In this document: piece by piece, positions 7,821 through 15,146 of the stretch | Numbering within the stretch: the first letter of the stretch is position 1 | Layout: each line of letters opens with the position of its first letter | NCBI GenBank assembly: GCA_937919435.1 | Contig: CALFRR010000138.1 | Coordinates: 1-17,193 of the forward strand | Length of the DNA: 17,193 nucleotides | Origin: an uncultured Alphaproteobacteria bacterium | GTDB lineage: Bacteria > Pseudomonadota > Alphaproteobacteria > Rhizobiales > Ancalomicrobiaceae | Direction of reading: 5' to 3' | Notes under the pieces: generated by a model | Database searches by the model: none | What the model was told of the DNA's origin: nothing | The model's input: the letters and a program-made list of their open reading frames with translations, nothing else | Program-made: the position numbers and the translations under genes

Positions 7821-9154
7821 CAGCGTTCTTCCAGTATCGCCCAGAGTTCGAGGCCGAGACCCGGCCAGTCACCCGAGAAGTGCATACCGATCGATGTCGC
7901 CGTCGAGAACTCCGGCCACAACGGCGACGTCTTGTCGAGGTAGAAGTAGACGTGGTCGGTGATCGCCCGAATCTGGGTCGGCGGAGTCGGCAGATGGACG
8001 AGCGGCACACCCGGAAGATGGGTATGGACGATCTCGTTCATCTTGGTGTTCGGGCCGATCTTGAAGAGCAACGGGAAATTCTGCTGGATGTCGCCGAGCG
8101 GTCGCGCAGCCGAGACCTCCAGCACGAAGGTGGCGTTGCGGAACAGCGAACGGTCGCGGATGACCGAGATGAAGGCGTTCGCCGCCCGCTCGATGATCTC
8201 CAGCCGGATCGCCCGCCGGCCCAGACGGGCGGAGAGGTAGTCCTGGATGTCGCGCAGCAGCGGCGCGAAGACGTTCTCGAGATCGTCGTGGTCGTAAGGC
8301 GCGTAGTCGCGCACCCGGCGCTCGCGCGAAGCGAAGGTGGCGAGTTCGCCCGACAGCCGCAGCAGCTCGACGTAGAGCCGTTCGGGGTGGACATAGGCGG
8401 AGCCGCGCAGATGCTTCAGCACCGGGATCACCCGGTTGAGCAGTTGCAGCATCAGATAGTCGACGCTCTGCAGCCCGCCGCCGGCGGTCGGGTCGGCGGC
8501 ATAGCGGGCGAGCTCCTCGAGCTTGGTGTCGACCCAGCCGACCACCCGGTCGATCCAGCCGTCGACCACCGGATGGGCCGAACAGACGAGGAGCGGCGGC
8601 ACGTATTTGTCGTCGAGCACGACCGTGCGGTCGCGCACCTCGAGGATGCGGGCGATGCCGAGATTGACGAAGCCGGGCTTCGGCGTCTTGCGCACTTCCA
8701 GGGCGAAGCGCGGATGGGCGATGTCGATTTCCTCCTCGAGCCGCAGGTCGGCGGAGGAATCGATGAACACCTCGGAACCGACGAACCAGCGCGAGGCCCC
8801 TTCGACGTCGCGGTGGGCGACCTCGCGGGTATTGACCGCGGCGAGCGGCAGGGTCAGCCAGACGATCTGTTTGCCGGCACCCTCTGGAATGTCGACCGGC
8901 TCGGGCAGAGGCGCATCGGCGGGCAGATCGAAGGGGAGGCCGTCCGGCATCACCCCGGCGGCGCGTCTCAGGCCGAAGCGCGACTGCTGGGCGAGATCAC
9001 GGTCGATCTCGAGCGCCGCGAAGCCCCAGGGATAGGGCGCGATCCGGCCGACCCGGGCCTCCACCAGCCGTTCCTGGTAACGCTCGCTCTGCTGCAGGTG
9101 TTGGGGCTTGAGGAACAGCCCCTCCGACCAGAGAACCTTGCTGTACCACGACAT
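7820..9154 (-). CDS. tssK: TssK (ImpJ/VasE), T6SS baseplate subunit
   Basis: 444 residues, the usual family length. It begins with the characteristic MSWYSKVLWSEGLFLKPQHL segment and ends with the conserved MHFSGDWPGLGLELWAI block; a YVHPERLYVELLRLSGEL segment sits near 255. TssK is a trimeric cytoplasmic adaptor, related to phage receptor-binding proteins, that links the baseplate wedges to TssL and TssM. It has no signal peptide and no membrane helix, as expected. The ATG at 9154 gives exactly the conserved N-terminus, although the upstream ribosome site is weak (GGCGGGCG). The gene follows fha after 67 bases containing a GC-rich hairpin and overlaps tssL by one base. Confidence 0.96.
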   Translation of the reverse strand: MSWYSKVLWSEGLFLKPQHLQQSERYQERLVEARVGRIAPYPWGFAALEIDRDLAQQSRFGLRRAAGVMPDGLPFDLPADAPLPEPVDIPEGAGKQIVWLTLPLAAVNTREVAHRDVEGASRWFVGSEVFIDSSADLRLEEEIDIAHPRFALEVRKTPKPGFVNLGIARILEVRDRTVVLDDKYVPPLLVCSAHPVVDGWIDRVVGWVDTKLEELARYAADPTAGGGLQSVDYLMLQLLNRVIPVLKHLRGSAYVHPERLYVELLRLSGELATFASRERRVRDYAPYDHDDLENVFAPLLRDIQDYLSARLGRRAIRLEIIERAANAFISVIRDRSLFRNATFVLEVSAARPLGDIQQNFPLLFKIGPNTKMNEIVHTHLPGVPLVHLPTPPTQIRAITDHVYFYLDKTSPLWPEFSTATSIGMHFSGDWPGLGLELWAILEER

Positions 9155-9188
9155 CGTTCGCCCGCCGGTTCCAGAGCCCCCTCCGCCC

Positions 9189-9205
9189 CGCCCCGGAACG
9201 GGGCG
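9189..9205 (-). other. GC-rich hairpin between fha and tssK
   Basis: Perfect 7-bp inverted repeat with a 3-base loop (CGCCCCG, TTC, CGGGGCG on the coding strand), 16 bases after the fha stop. No U-tract follows, so it is not a classical intrinsic terminator. It could slow RNases or partly attenuate the transcript between fha and tssK. In DNA this GC-rich such hairpins also arise by chance. Confidence 0.4.
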
Positions 9206-9221
9206 ACGCCCTCGAACGCGA

Positions 9222-10655
9222 TCACTTCTTCTTCACGGTGGCGCCCAGCCGATCATAGGCCTCTGAAAAATAGAGCATGAACAGCCCGACCATACCATCA
9301 TCGCTGCGATGCGTCTTGGCCTGCCAGCGTGCTACGAACTGATCCCAAAGTCGACTCTTGCGTGACCCGATCAACGAAGCGACCCCTCGGTCACCTTCGG
9401 TGGCATGTTCGATCGTCGCCGGATCGAGATCTTCGAGAAGCATCTTCAATGCCTGCTGCATGGCGGCGAAGGTGCGGAGTTGATGGTTGGAGAGGTCGGC
9501 GAACCCCTCCTCCAGCGCCTCGCGGCCGGGCATGTAGCTGCGCAGCCGCGGTCCGAACATCAGGCGCAGCGCATCGTCGACGGTCGGCGAGAACTTCAGC
9601 GGATTGTTGCCGGTGGCGCCGATCATCGTGTGCTCGCCGGAGCGGAAGGCGCGCTTGGTCTCGGAACGGACCGCGAGCAGCGCCATCATCTGCTCGACCA
9701 CCAGCCGGGTCATGCCGCCGAGATCGCGCAGCACCTCGTCGGGCGGACGACGCACGAAGACGTCCGGACCGACGCCGGCCCCTTCGGCGAGCGCCGCGAG
9801 CGGATCGAAGCCGGCGGCGAGCGGAGCGACGGGAGACGCGGGGATCGCTCCGGGCGACGGCGGAGCGGGCCGCGGCGGCTCCGGGGTCCCCGGTGCCGCA
9901 TCGACGGGTGACGCCGCAGGCGAAGGGACGGAGGAGAAGCCGGACGGGTTCGCCGCGGCATCGTCGGCGGGAGACGCGGACCATTCGGCCGACGGACCGG
10001 ATTCACCCCAGACCGCCCGGGCGGAGATCGGCGGCGGTGCGGGATCGACCGGCGGCGCGGGCACCGGCCGTGCCGGAGCGGGCGCTGCGGACGGACCGAC
10101 CCAGGCATCGTCGAAGGGCGCTCCGGCGGACGGGCCACCGGGGCCGGGCGCGGCGCGCGGCGCCTGTTCGACCGGCGGCAGATCCGCGGCCCAGTCGAGG
10201 AAGTCGGCCTGGACCGGACGCTCCTTGCGGTAGACGAGTTCCGAGCGGCTGCCGGGCGGGGCGGCGCCCTCGGCATCCCAGAAGTCGGCGTTCGAGGCGT
10301 TCCGCGGCTGCGGCGTCGGCGCCTGCATCCCGCCCATGTCGTCGAACTCGGCGACGACGATGTAGTTGCCGATCAGCAGACGATCGCCGTTGGCGAGCCG
10401 ATGCGGCCCCTGCATCCGACGGTCGGAGCCGTTGAGGAAGGTCCCGTTGGTGGAAACGTCGGTCAGGACGTAACCGCTCTCCGTCCAACGGATCTCACAG
10501 TGTTTGCCGGAGATGAAACGGCTGGGGTCGGGCAGCGTCCAGTCGAGATAGGGATCGCGACCGATGTCGATGCCGCGCCGCCCGGTCAGTCGGACACTGA
10601 GTGGCCCACCGTCGGGAAGACTGGTCTCGTTCTCGATCCTCAGGGTCAGCGCCAT
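9222..10655 (-). CDS. fha: Fha/TagH, FHA-domain protein of the T6SS
   Basis: 477 residues. Residues 1-105 are a forkhead-associated domain with the phosphothreonine-binding pattern: IGR (31-33), SGKHCEI (49-55, Ser49 and His52) and DVSTNGTFLNG (66-76, Asn70). Residues about 110-300 are a disordered Pro/Ala/Gly-rich linker. Residues about 310-477 are the conserved C-terminal domain of T6SS Fha proteins (GEHTMIGATGNNPLKFSP, then LSNHQLRTFAAMQQALK), ending in three lysines. It is a cytoplasmic scaffold that reads the kinase mark and promotes assembly; in Agrobacterium it binds phospho-TssL. The start at 10655 is well supported: GGGGGTGATC lies five bases upstream and matches the 16S anti-SD. It begins the block fha-tssK-tssL-tssM-tagF after a 151-base spacer. 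Confidence 0.95.
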   Translation of the reverse strand: MALTLRIENETSLPDGGPLSVRLTGRRGIDIGRDPYLDWTLPDPSRFISGKHCEIRWTESGYVLTDVSTNGTFLNGSDRRMQGPHRLANGDRLLIGNYIVVAEFDDMGGMQAPTPQPRNASNADFWDAEGAAPPGSRSELVYRKERPVQADFLDWAADLPPVEQAPRAAPGPGGPSAGAPFDDAWVGPSAAPAPARPVPAPPVDPAPPPISARAVWGESGPSAEWSASPADDAAANPSGFSSVPSPAASPVDAAPGTPEPPRPAPPSPGAIPASPVAPLAAGFDPLAALAEGAGVGPDVFVRRPPDEVLRDLGGMTRLVVEQMMALLAVRSETKRAFRSGEHTMIGATGNNPLKFSPTVDDALRLMFGPRLRSYMPGREALEEGFADLSNHQLRTFAAMQQALKMLLEDLDPATIEHATEGDRGVASLIGSRKSRLWDQFVARWQAKTHRSDDGMVGLFMLYFSEAYDRLGATVKKK

Positions 10656-10660
10656 ACGTC

Positions 10661-10670
10661 GATCACCCCC
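10661..10670 (-). promoter_or_regulatory. Strong ribosome binding site of fha
   Basis: GGGGGTGATC on the minus strand ends five bases before the fha ATG. The GGTGATC part is exactly complementary to the usual 16S rRNA 3' end. It fixes the start and suggests independent, efficient initiation at the head of the core block. Confidence 0.65.
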
Positions 10671-10700
10671 GAAACGCAGCGGAAACGCCCCTCTCGGAGA

Positions 10701-10729
10701 GTCATGCTACGTAAGCCGGAGCGCGACAA
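10701..10729 (-). promoter_or_regulatory. Weak candidate sigma70-type promoter before fha
   Basis: On the minus strand TTGTCG (10729-10724) is followed after 17 bases by CATGAC (10706-10701). The -35 match is fair and the -10 match poor (three of six). It is in the right place to transcribe the fha block separately from the accessory cassette. Low confidence; read-through from upstream is equally possible. Confidence 0.18.
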
Positions 10730-10741
10730 GTCCCTTCCTCG

Positions 10742-10755
10742 CGAAGACCTCTTCG
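10742..10755. promoter_or_regulatory. Dyad-symmetric site upstream of fha
   Basis: Perfect 6-bp arms around a 2-base centre (CGAAGA, CC, TCTTCG). It lies 86-100 bases upstream of the fha ATG and just upstream of the weak candidate promoter, where an operator would fit. No regulator is known to me for this sequence; a 14-base dyad can also be chance. Confidence 0.25.
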
Positions 10756-10766
10756 GAAACCCCATG

Positions 10767-10787
10767 GGCCGGAGAGATCGTCCGGCC
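10767..10787 (-). terminator. Candidate hairpin terminator after the propeller-NlpC gene
   Basis: Perfect 7-bp GC-rich stem (GGCCGGA with TCCGGCC) and 7-base loop, 19 bases after the stop at 10807. Only a short TTT follows some bases later, so termination by this element alone would be weak. Its position between the accessory cassette and the fha block makes it a plausible partial boundary. Confidence 0.35.
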
Positions 10788-10806
10788 GCTCGGCAGGTGT
10801 CGGCGA

Positions 10807-12474
10807 TCACTGATCCTTCAACGCCTTGTAGCGGATCGGTTGATATCCGCGGGACAGCAGGACCGAGAGCGGATAGACGTTGCGGCAGACCCGGCCGTTG
10901 CAGCCGCCGGTCGATGCCTCGAGCACCTCCGCCTTCCGGTCCGGCGTGAACTTCACGAACAACATGACGTGCGAGCCGGGTTTGTTCAGCGCGTCGCCCG
11001 GCTTCAGCGACCACGGATCGGAGAGAACTTCGGTGATCTGGGGCAGATCCGAGGTGGTGTACTGCCGGTTGAGCCCCCAACACTGCGAGACGAAGGCCGA
11101 ACAATCGACGCCGACGACGTCGCGGCGCGGATCGTCCTTGGTACACCAGTTGCCGGCGAGACCACCGCGATCGACCGCCCGCTTGAACGCCACGAAACTG
11201 CCGAAGCAGCCCCAGCAATAGGGAACGCCGCGCACCTCCTGGCCGACCTTGCCCTGGAGGTAGCCCGGCCGCCGGGTACGCTCGTCGAAGCCGGTGCACC
11301 GGGCATCGGGATCCGGGCCGTAGTTCTGCGGCGAGACCTTCCACTTCAACCCTTCGAAGGCGAGGCCGATCTGGATCGCGCCGAGCCGGGTACCGGGCCG
11401 CACCGCGGTGATCACCGCCTGCTCGGCGGCGAGATCGGCGGCACTCGCCTTCGCCCTGGTCACCTTGACCGGCGGCGCATCGATCAGTTTGCCGTTCGGG
11501 CTGCGTCGGGGCAGGTCGAGGATGTTCACACCCGAGGCATCCGACTTCAGATAGAGCACGTCGCCGGTCTCGGAGATGGTGACGAAGCGGCGCGACGGGA
11601 ACTGGTCCGGACCGATCGGCAGATCGTAGATCGCATCGAGACGGCCGCGCGCGTCGAACCGGGCGACGAAGGGCATCGACGGACCGCGGGCGGCCGGCGG
11701 GATGTTCTCGGTGAAGACGTAGGTGCCGCCCTTCGCCGAGACGTCGAGGATCTCGACCGCACCGAGCCGATCCTTCACCCGCACCTCGAAGCGGTGGAGG
11801 TTCAGCGGATCGCTCTGCGGCCGCAACTCGACGACGGCGGCCCTGCCGTCCTTCTTCGGCTGAACCTCGATGTCGACCGGACCGAGGCCGCGGGAGTTGG
11901 CGAACTGGCGGATCGGCGCGTCCAGGGTGTCGGCGGACGCGGCCCGACCGGCGGCGCTCACCACTTCCGCCTCGCTCGACGGGGTCTGCGAGCCCATCTG
12001 GGCGAAGGCCGAGCGAGTGACGTCGTCGACCGCCTCGACGGCGCGGGCGACCACCGGTCCCTGATCCTTCGGATCGAGCGCGTGGACGCCGCCGTCCCAG
12101 ACGTAGAGCCGGTCCTTCACCGCCACCATGTCCTGCGGGATCAGATCCTCGGGCAGTTGCAGCGCCTCGGGCGTACCGTCGACCCGCTTGCCGTCGATCG
12201 TCAGGATGCGGCCGTTGACCTGGTCGAGGAGATAGATCTTGCCGTCGCGCCCGGCGTAGATCGCCGAGGGTCCGGTGGGTTCGACGTCGGTGTTGCCGGG
12301 GGCGACGCCGATCGAGTTGCGGTCGGTGCCGAGGCCGAACTGGCGCACCACCTTGCCCGGCTGGGCGACCGCCGTACCGCAGACCGAGAGGGCGAGAAGC
12401 GCGGGCAGGAGGAGCCGCGCCGTGCGGCGCAGGGCAGATCCCGGGAGGTTCGCTTCGCCGACGTGGATCCGCAT
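10807..12474 (-). CDS. Secreted protein with propeller-like repeats and C-terminal NlpC/P60-type cysteine hydrolase domain
   Basis: 555 residues. An N-terminal Sec signal is clear: basic segment, hydrophobic LLLPALLALSVCGTAVA and a likely cut after AVA near residue 37; the LSVC is a poor lipobox. Residues about 45-370 contain NHL/SMP-30-like strands (IYAGRDGKIYLLDQVNGRIL, then DRLYVWDGGVHAL), suggesting a beta-propeller. Residues about 390-555 look like an NlpC/P60 (papain-fold) domain with Cys458 in VDCSAFVSQCWG, His502 in GSHVMLF and Glu519 in VLEAS as a plausible triad. Several further cysteines could form periplasmic disulfides. Known members cleave peptidoglycan peptides; substrate and role here are inferred. 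The ATG at 12474 has GGAGAG upstream, 14 bases after the DUF4424-like gene, so the two are probably co-transcribed. It may be an envelope-remodelling enzyme or a Sec-exported toxin-like protein. Confidence 0.8.
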   Translation of the reverse strand: MRIHVGEANLPGSALRRTARLLLPALLALSVCGTAVAQPGKVVRQFGLGTDRNSIGVAPGNTDVEPTGPSAIYAGRDGKIYLLDQVNGRILTIDGKRVDGTPEALQLPEDLIPQDMVAVKDRLYVWDGGVHALDPKDQGPVVARAVEAVDDVTRSAFAQMGSQTPSSEAEVVSAAGRAASADTLDAPIRQFANSRGLGPVDIEVQPKKDGRAAVVELRPQSDPLNLHRFEVRVKDRLGAVEILDVSAKGGTYVFTENIPPAARGPSMPFVARFDARGRLDAIYDLPIGPDQFPSRRFVTISETGDVLYLKSDASGVNILDLPRRSPNGKLIDAPPVKVTRAKASAADLAAEQAVITAVRPGTRLGAIQIGLAFEGLKWKVSPQNYGPDPDARCTGFDERTRRPGYLQGKVGQEVRGVPYCWGCFGSFVAFKRAVDRGGLAGNWCTKDDPRRDVVGVDCSAFVSQCWGLNRQYTTSDLPQITEVLSDPWSLKPGDALNKPGSHVMLFVKFTPDRKAEVLEASTGGCNGRVCRNVYPLSVLLSRGYQPIRYKALKDQ

Positions 12475-12488
12475 CCTGGCTCTCCGTC

Positions 12489-13484
12489 TCACTTGCCGCC
12501 GAGGTCGACGAGCATCACCGAGAGATCGCTCTTCGGCACGAAGTCCGTCGCTTCGAAGACGATTCCGGTCGGGCCCGACCGGCCCGCCGCGCCGTCGAGG
12601 CAGACGGCGGCGAGGGTGGTCGGCTTCGGCTTCTCGACGCTCACCCGGAACCGGCCGATCGGACCGGTCGGGCCGTCGGGCGGTGCCAGACGATAGGCGA
12701 TCCGCCGCTGCATCAGCGCGGTGGAACCATCGGGCCGCTTGGCCGCCGCGAGCGCCTTCTTCAGCGCTTCGCCACCGGCCTTGTCGAGACAGGGCGCGTC
12801 GCGGCCGCCGCCGGGCGTCGCCCAGCGGTCGAGCGTCGCCTCGGTCAGCAGTTCGCGGCCGACGATCGGCCGATAGCGGTGGACGATCCGGACCGTCCGC
12901 CCCTTCGGGAAGCTCTGCATCCAGTGGAAGGTGGTCGAGACCGTCCAGGAGAGGCCGGTCGGCGCCCCCTCGAGCCACAACGCCATGCCGCGATCGGTGT
13001 AGAAGGCCCGCTTGTCCGGCGACAGCCGGGCCAGCGCCTCGCGCGCCTTCGGGCTCGAGTAGGGATTGAGCGCGACGCCGTCGGCGGCCAGCCGGGCGGT
13101 CACGTCGAGACCGAGGACCGAGGCGTGCTGCTCGACCGACGGAGCCACCTTCTTGCCGTCGACCTCGATCGTCGAGCCGAGGAAATCGACGGGATCGCCG
13201 CCCCGCCCCTCGAACAGATCCGCATCGACCGGCGTCAGGTTCGGCAACGGGAAGGCGACGAGCGTGGTCAGATCGGCGTCCGACGCGTTGACCAGCTCCC
13301 AGGTGGCCTCGATCGTCTTCTCCGACAGCCGCAGGTCCTGCGACACCACGGTGATGCCGGCATTCGGACCGATCAGCAGCCCGCCGGCGGCGAGCGGCGG
13401 ATCGGAGCCTTCAGCCAGCGCCGGAGCCGCGGCGGCGACGAATCCCGCCAGGACGACCATCGATGCGATCCGAGATGCCGTCAC
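12489..13484 (-). CDS. Secreted DUF4424-like protein
   Basis: 331 residues from a GTG. A Sec signal peptide occupies about residues 1-24 (hydrophobic MVVLAGFVAAAAPALA, cut before EGSDPP). The mature protein starts with AAGGLLIGPNAGITVVSQDL, continues with a strand-rich segment containing NASDADLTTLVAFPLPNLTP and later has RTVRIVHRYRPIVG; this resembles DUF4424 (PF14415) from memory. No catalytic motif is visible. It is predicted periplasmic or secreted; function unknown. The GTG at 13484 is preferred because GGGAGG lies six bases upstream and the signal peptide then starts at the N-terminus. An ATG at 13646 overlaps the methyltransferase stop (ATGA) but would put about 54 low-complexity residues before the signal. 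It is followed after 14 bases by the propeller-NlpC gene, which suggests a functional pair. Confidence 0.8.
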   Translation of the reverse strand: MTASRIASMVVLAGFVAAAAPALAEGSDPPLAAGGLLIGPNAGITVVSQDLRLSEKTIEATWELVNASDADLTTLVAFPLPNLTPVDADLFEGRGGDPVDFLGSTIEVDGKKVAPSVEQHASVLGLDVTARLAADGVALNPYSSPKAREALARLSPDKRAFYTDRGMALWLEGAPTGLSWTVSTTFHWMQSFPKGRTVRIVHRYRPIVGRELLTEATLDRWATPGGGRDAPCLDKAGGEALKKALAAAKRPDGSTALMQRRIAYRLAPPDGPTGPIGRFRVSVEKPKPTTLAAVCLDGAAGRSGPTGIVFEATDFVPKSDLSVMLVDLGGK

Positions 13485-13490
13485 GACCCA

Positions 13491-13496
13491 CCTCCC
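13491..13496 (-). promoter_or_regulatory. Ribosome binding site deciding the DUF4424 start
   Basis: GGGAGG on the minus strand, six bases before the GTG at 13484. This is one of the best Shine-Dalgarno matches in the window and argues for the GTG start over the ATG at 13646. Confidence 0.6.
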
Positions 13497-13544
13497 GGTG
13501 ACGCCAGCCCTCCGCGTTCCGCTCGCCCGCACCGACCGCGGGCC

Positions 13545-13572
13545 TCCGCTCGTCGATGGTCCGGCGAGCGGA
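13545..13572 (-). other. Inverted repeat in the spacer before the DUF4424 gene
   Basis: Perfect 8-bp arms (TCCGCTCG and CGAGCGGA) around a 12-base loop, in the 158-base spacer between the methyltransferase stop and the DUF4424 GTG. No T-run follows. It could be an mRNA stem-loop or a protein site. Nothing else recognisable lies in this spacer. Confidence 0.3.
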
Positions 13573-13642
13573 CCGGAGCGCGACGGCAGCGACGGGCAGA
13601 ACGGCGCGAAAACCTGCGGAACGGCGGAATGGTCGGGCTTTT

Positions 13643-15073
13643 TCATGGCTTCCTCGAGGCGACGATCCAGCCGTCGACCGGTTTCAGACCCTCGGTGCGC
13701 AGCACGCCCGCCTCGCAGGCGACGAGCCGCAGCCCGGCGGCGGCGACACTGCTCTCGATGTGGGCGACCGAGTGAGCGTAGCGGCCGCTGCCCTCGTGGA
13801 GGTGGTGGGGCCGCGGGTCGTCCGCCGGCAACGCCTCGACGGTGAACAGCAGATGCCCGCCCGGCTTCAACGCGGTTCCGGCGGCGGCGACCACCGCCGC
13901 GAGATCGCCGAAGTAGCAGAGCGTGTCGGCGGCGATCACCGCGTCGTAGGCCGCCGGCCGTTCGGCCATCGCGGCGGTGATCTCGGCCTTGTCGAGCCGA
14001 TCGTAGAGACCGCGGGCGCGGGCCTTGTCGAGCATCCCGGAGGAGAGGTCGATGCCGTCGAGACGGCCGGCGCGGTCCCTCACCCGCGAGCCGAGCAGAC
14101 CGGTTCCACAGCCGGCATCGAGGATCGACGCCGCCTTCAGATCGGGCGCGACGCGGCCGAGCAGATCGGCGAGGAACTCCGGTGCCCGATAGTGGAGGCT
14201 GCCGAGGGAATCGTCGAAGGTCGAGGCATAGGCGTCGAAGGCCCGCTCGACATAGGCGTCGGAGGCGCGCTCCGGCACGTTCTCGCCGGTCACCGCGGCA
14301 TAGTGGTGGCGCGCGTCCGGGTCGTCGGGATCGAGGTCGAGCCATTCGCGCGCCACCTGCTTGGCGCGGTCGGGCTGGCCGAGATTGTGGAGGGCGTAGA
14401 CCAGCAGCTTGCGGGCGGCGCGATCGCCCTGGTCGATCGAGATCGACTTCCAGAAGCAGGTGACCGCCTCGGAGTTGCGGCCGAGCCGATGCAACGCCTC
14501 GCCGAGGTTGCGCCACGCCTGGCCGAAGCCGGGTTCGAGCGCCAAGGCCCGCTCGAACAGGACCCTCGCTCCGTCGTCGTCGCCACGCACCAGCGCGATG
14601 GTGCCGAGATTGTTGATCGCCACCACCGAATCCGGATCGGCCTCGAGCGCCCGGCCGTAGAGCTTCTCGGCCTCGTCGAGATGACCGGCGTGGCGCAGCA
14701 GCAGCGCGACGTTGGACAGCGCCGACGGATGGTCGGGAACGAGGTCCAGACAGCGGAACCACGCGGCCTGAGCCCCGTCCGAATCCTCGACGCAGAGGCG
14801 GAGGTTGCCGAGATTGTTCCACACCGCGGCATCGTCGGGCGCGAGTTCGGCGGCGCGCTCGACGAGAGCGAGGGCTTCGCGGGTCTCGCCCTTCAGATGG
14901 CGCAGCAGTCCGGTCAGGTGGAGCGCGCCGGCATGGTCGGGAAACTCGGCGCGCACCTGCGCGAGCGCCGACTCGGCGGCGTCGAACCGGCGATGCCGCA
15001 TCGCCCGATGGGCCCATTCGACCGCCTCGTCGGGGCTCGCCTCGCGTTCGGTGGTCGCCTCGGTCTCGGTCAT
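13643..15073 (-). CDS. TPR-repeat protein fused to a class I SAM-dependent methyltransferase
   Basis: 476 residues, no signal peptide, predicted cytoplasmic. Residues about 15-270 hold roughly seven tetratricopeptide repeats (for example AVWNNLGNLRL, ALSNVALLLRHAGHLDEAEKLYGRALEADPD read in part, and AWRNLGEALHRLGRNSEA). A linker with AFDAYASTFDDSL leads to a Rossmann methyltransferase at about 300-476: motif I ILDAGCGTGLLG (317-328, Asp319), motif II-like GIDLSSGML, then YDAVIAADTLCYF and LKPGGHLLFTVE. The fold is confident; the substrate is unknown. TPRs suggest that it recruits a protein partner. The ATG at 15073 follows an AAAGAGA stretch; the frame stays open to 15262 but there lacks repeats and overlaps the upstream gene. 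Its stop overlaps an ATG (ATGA) in the DUF4424 frame. It sits between two hydrolase-type genes inside a T6SS locus, so a role in modifying or chaperoning an effector is conceivable but unproven. Confidence 0.88.
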   Translation of the reverse strand: MTETEATTEREASPDEAVEWAHRAMRHRRFDAAESALAQVRAEFPDHAGALHLTGLLRHLKGETREALALVERAAELAPDDAAVWNNLGNLRLCVEDSDGAQAAWFRCLDLVPDHPSALSNVALLLRHAGHLDEAEKLYGRALEADPDSVVAINNLGTIALVRGDDDGARVLFERALALEPGFGQAWRNLGEALHRLGRNSEAVTCFWKSISIDQGDRAARKLLVYALHNLGQPDRAKQVAREWLDLDPDDPDARHHYAAVTGENVPERASDAYVERAFDAYASTFDDSLGSLHYRAPEFLADLLGRVAPDLKAASILDAGCGTGLLGSRVRDRAGRLDGIDLSSGMLDKARARGLYDRLDKAEITAAMAERPAAYDAVIAADTLCYFGDLAAVVAAAGTALKPGGHLLFTVEALPADDPRPHHLHEGSGRYAHSVAHIESSVAAAGLRLVACEAGVLRTEGLKPVDGWIVASRKP

Positions 15074-15097
15074 GACGGTTTCTCTTTCCCGATGGAG

Positions 15098-15121
15098 CCG
15101 GCCCCCGCACCCGGGGACCGG
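15098..15121 (-). other. GC-rich stem-loop between the papain-like gene and the methyltransferase gene
   Basis: Nine-base arms (CCGGTCCCC and GGGGGCCGG on the coding strand, one G-U wobble) around a 6-base loop, in the 73-base spacer. It ends about 25 bases before the methyltransferase ATG and has no U-tract. It may influence transcript stability or translation; chance is possible at this GC content. Confidence 0.35.
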
Positions 15122-15146
15122 CGTCGTCCGGCCCCCGCGGAGGCGA

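Noticed and set aside
12360..12474. Lipoprotein signal in the propeller-NlpC protein (LSVC)
   Set aside because: Valine at the -1 position is a poor lipobox residue and a good signal peptidase I site (AVA) follows.
13485..13646. ATG start of the DUF4424 gene at 13646, overlapping the methyltransferase stop
   Set aside because: It would bury the signal peptide about 54 residues in; the GTG at 13484 has a strong ribosome site. The ATGA overlap is probably coincidental, though not excluded.
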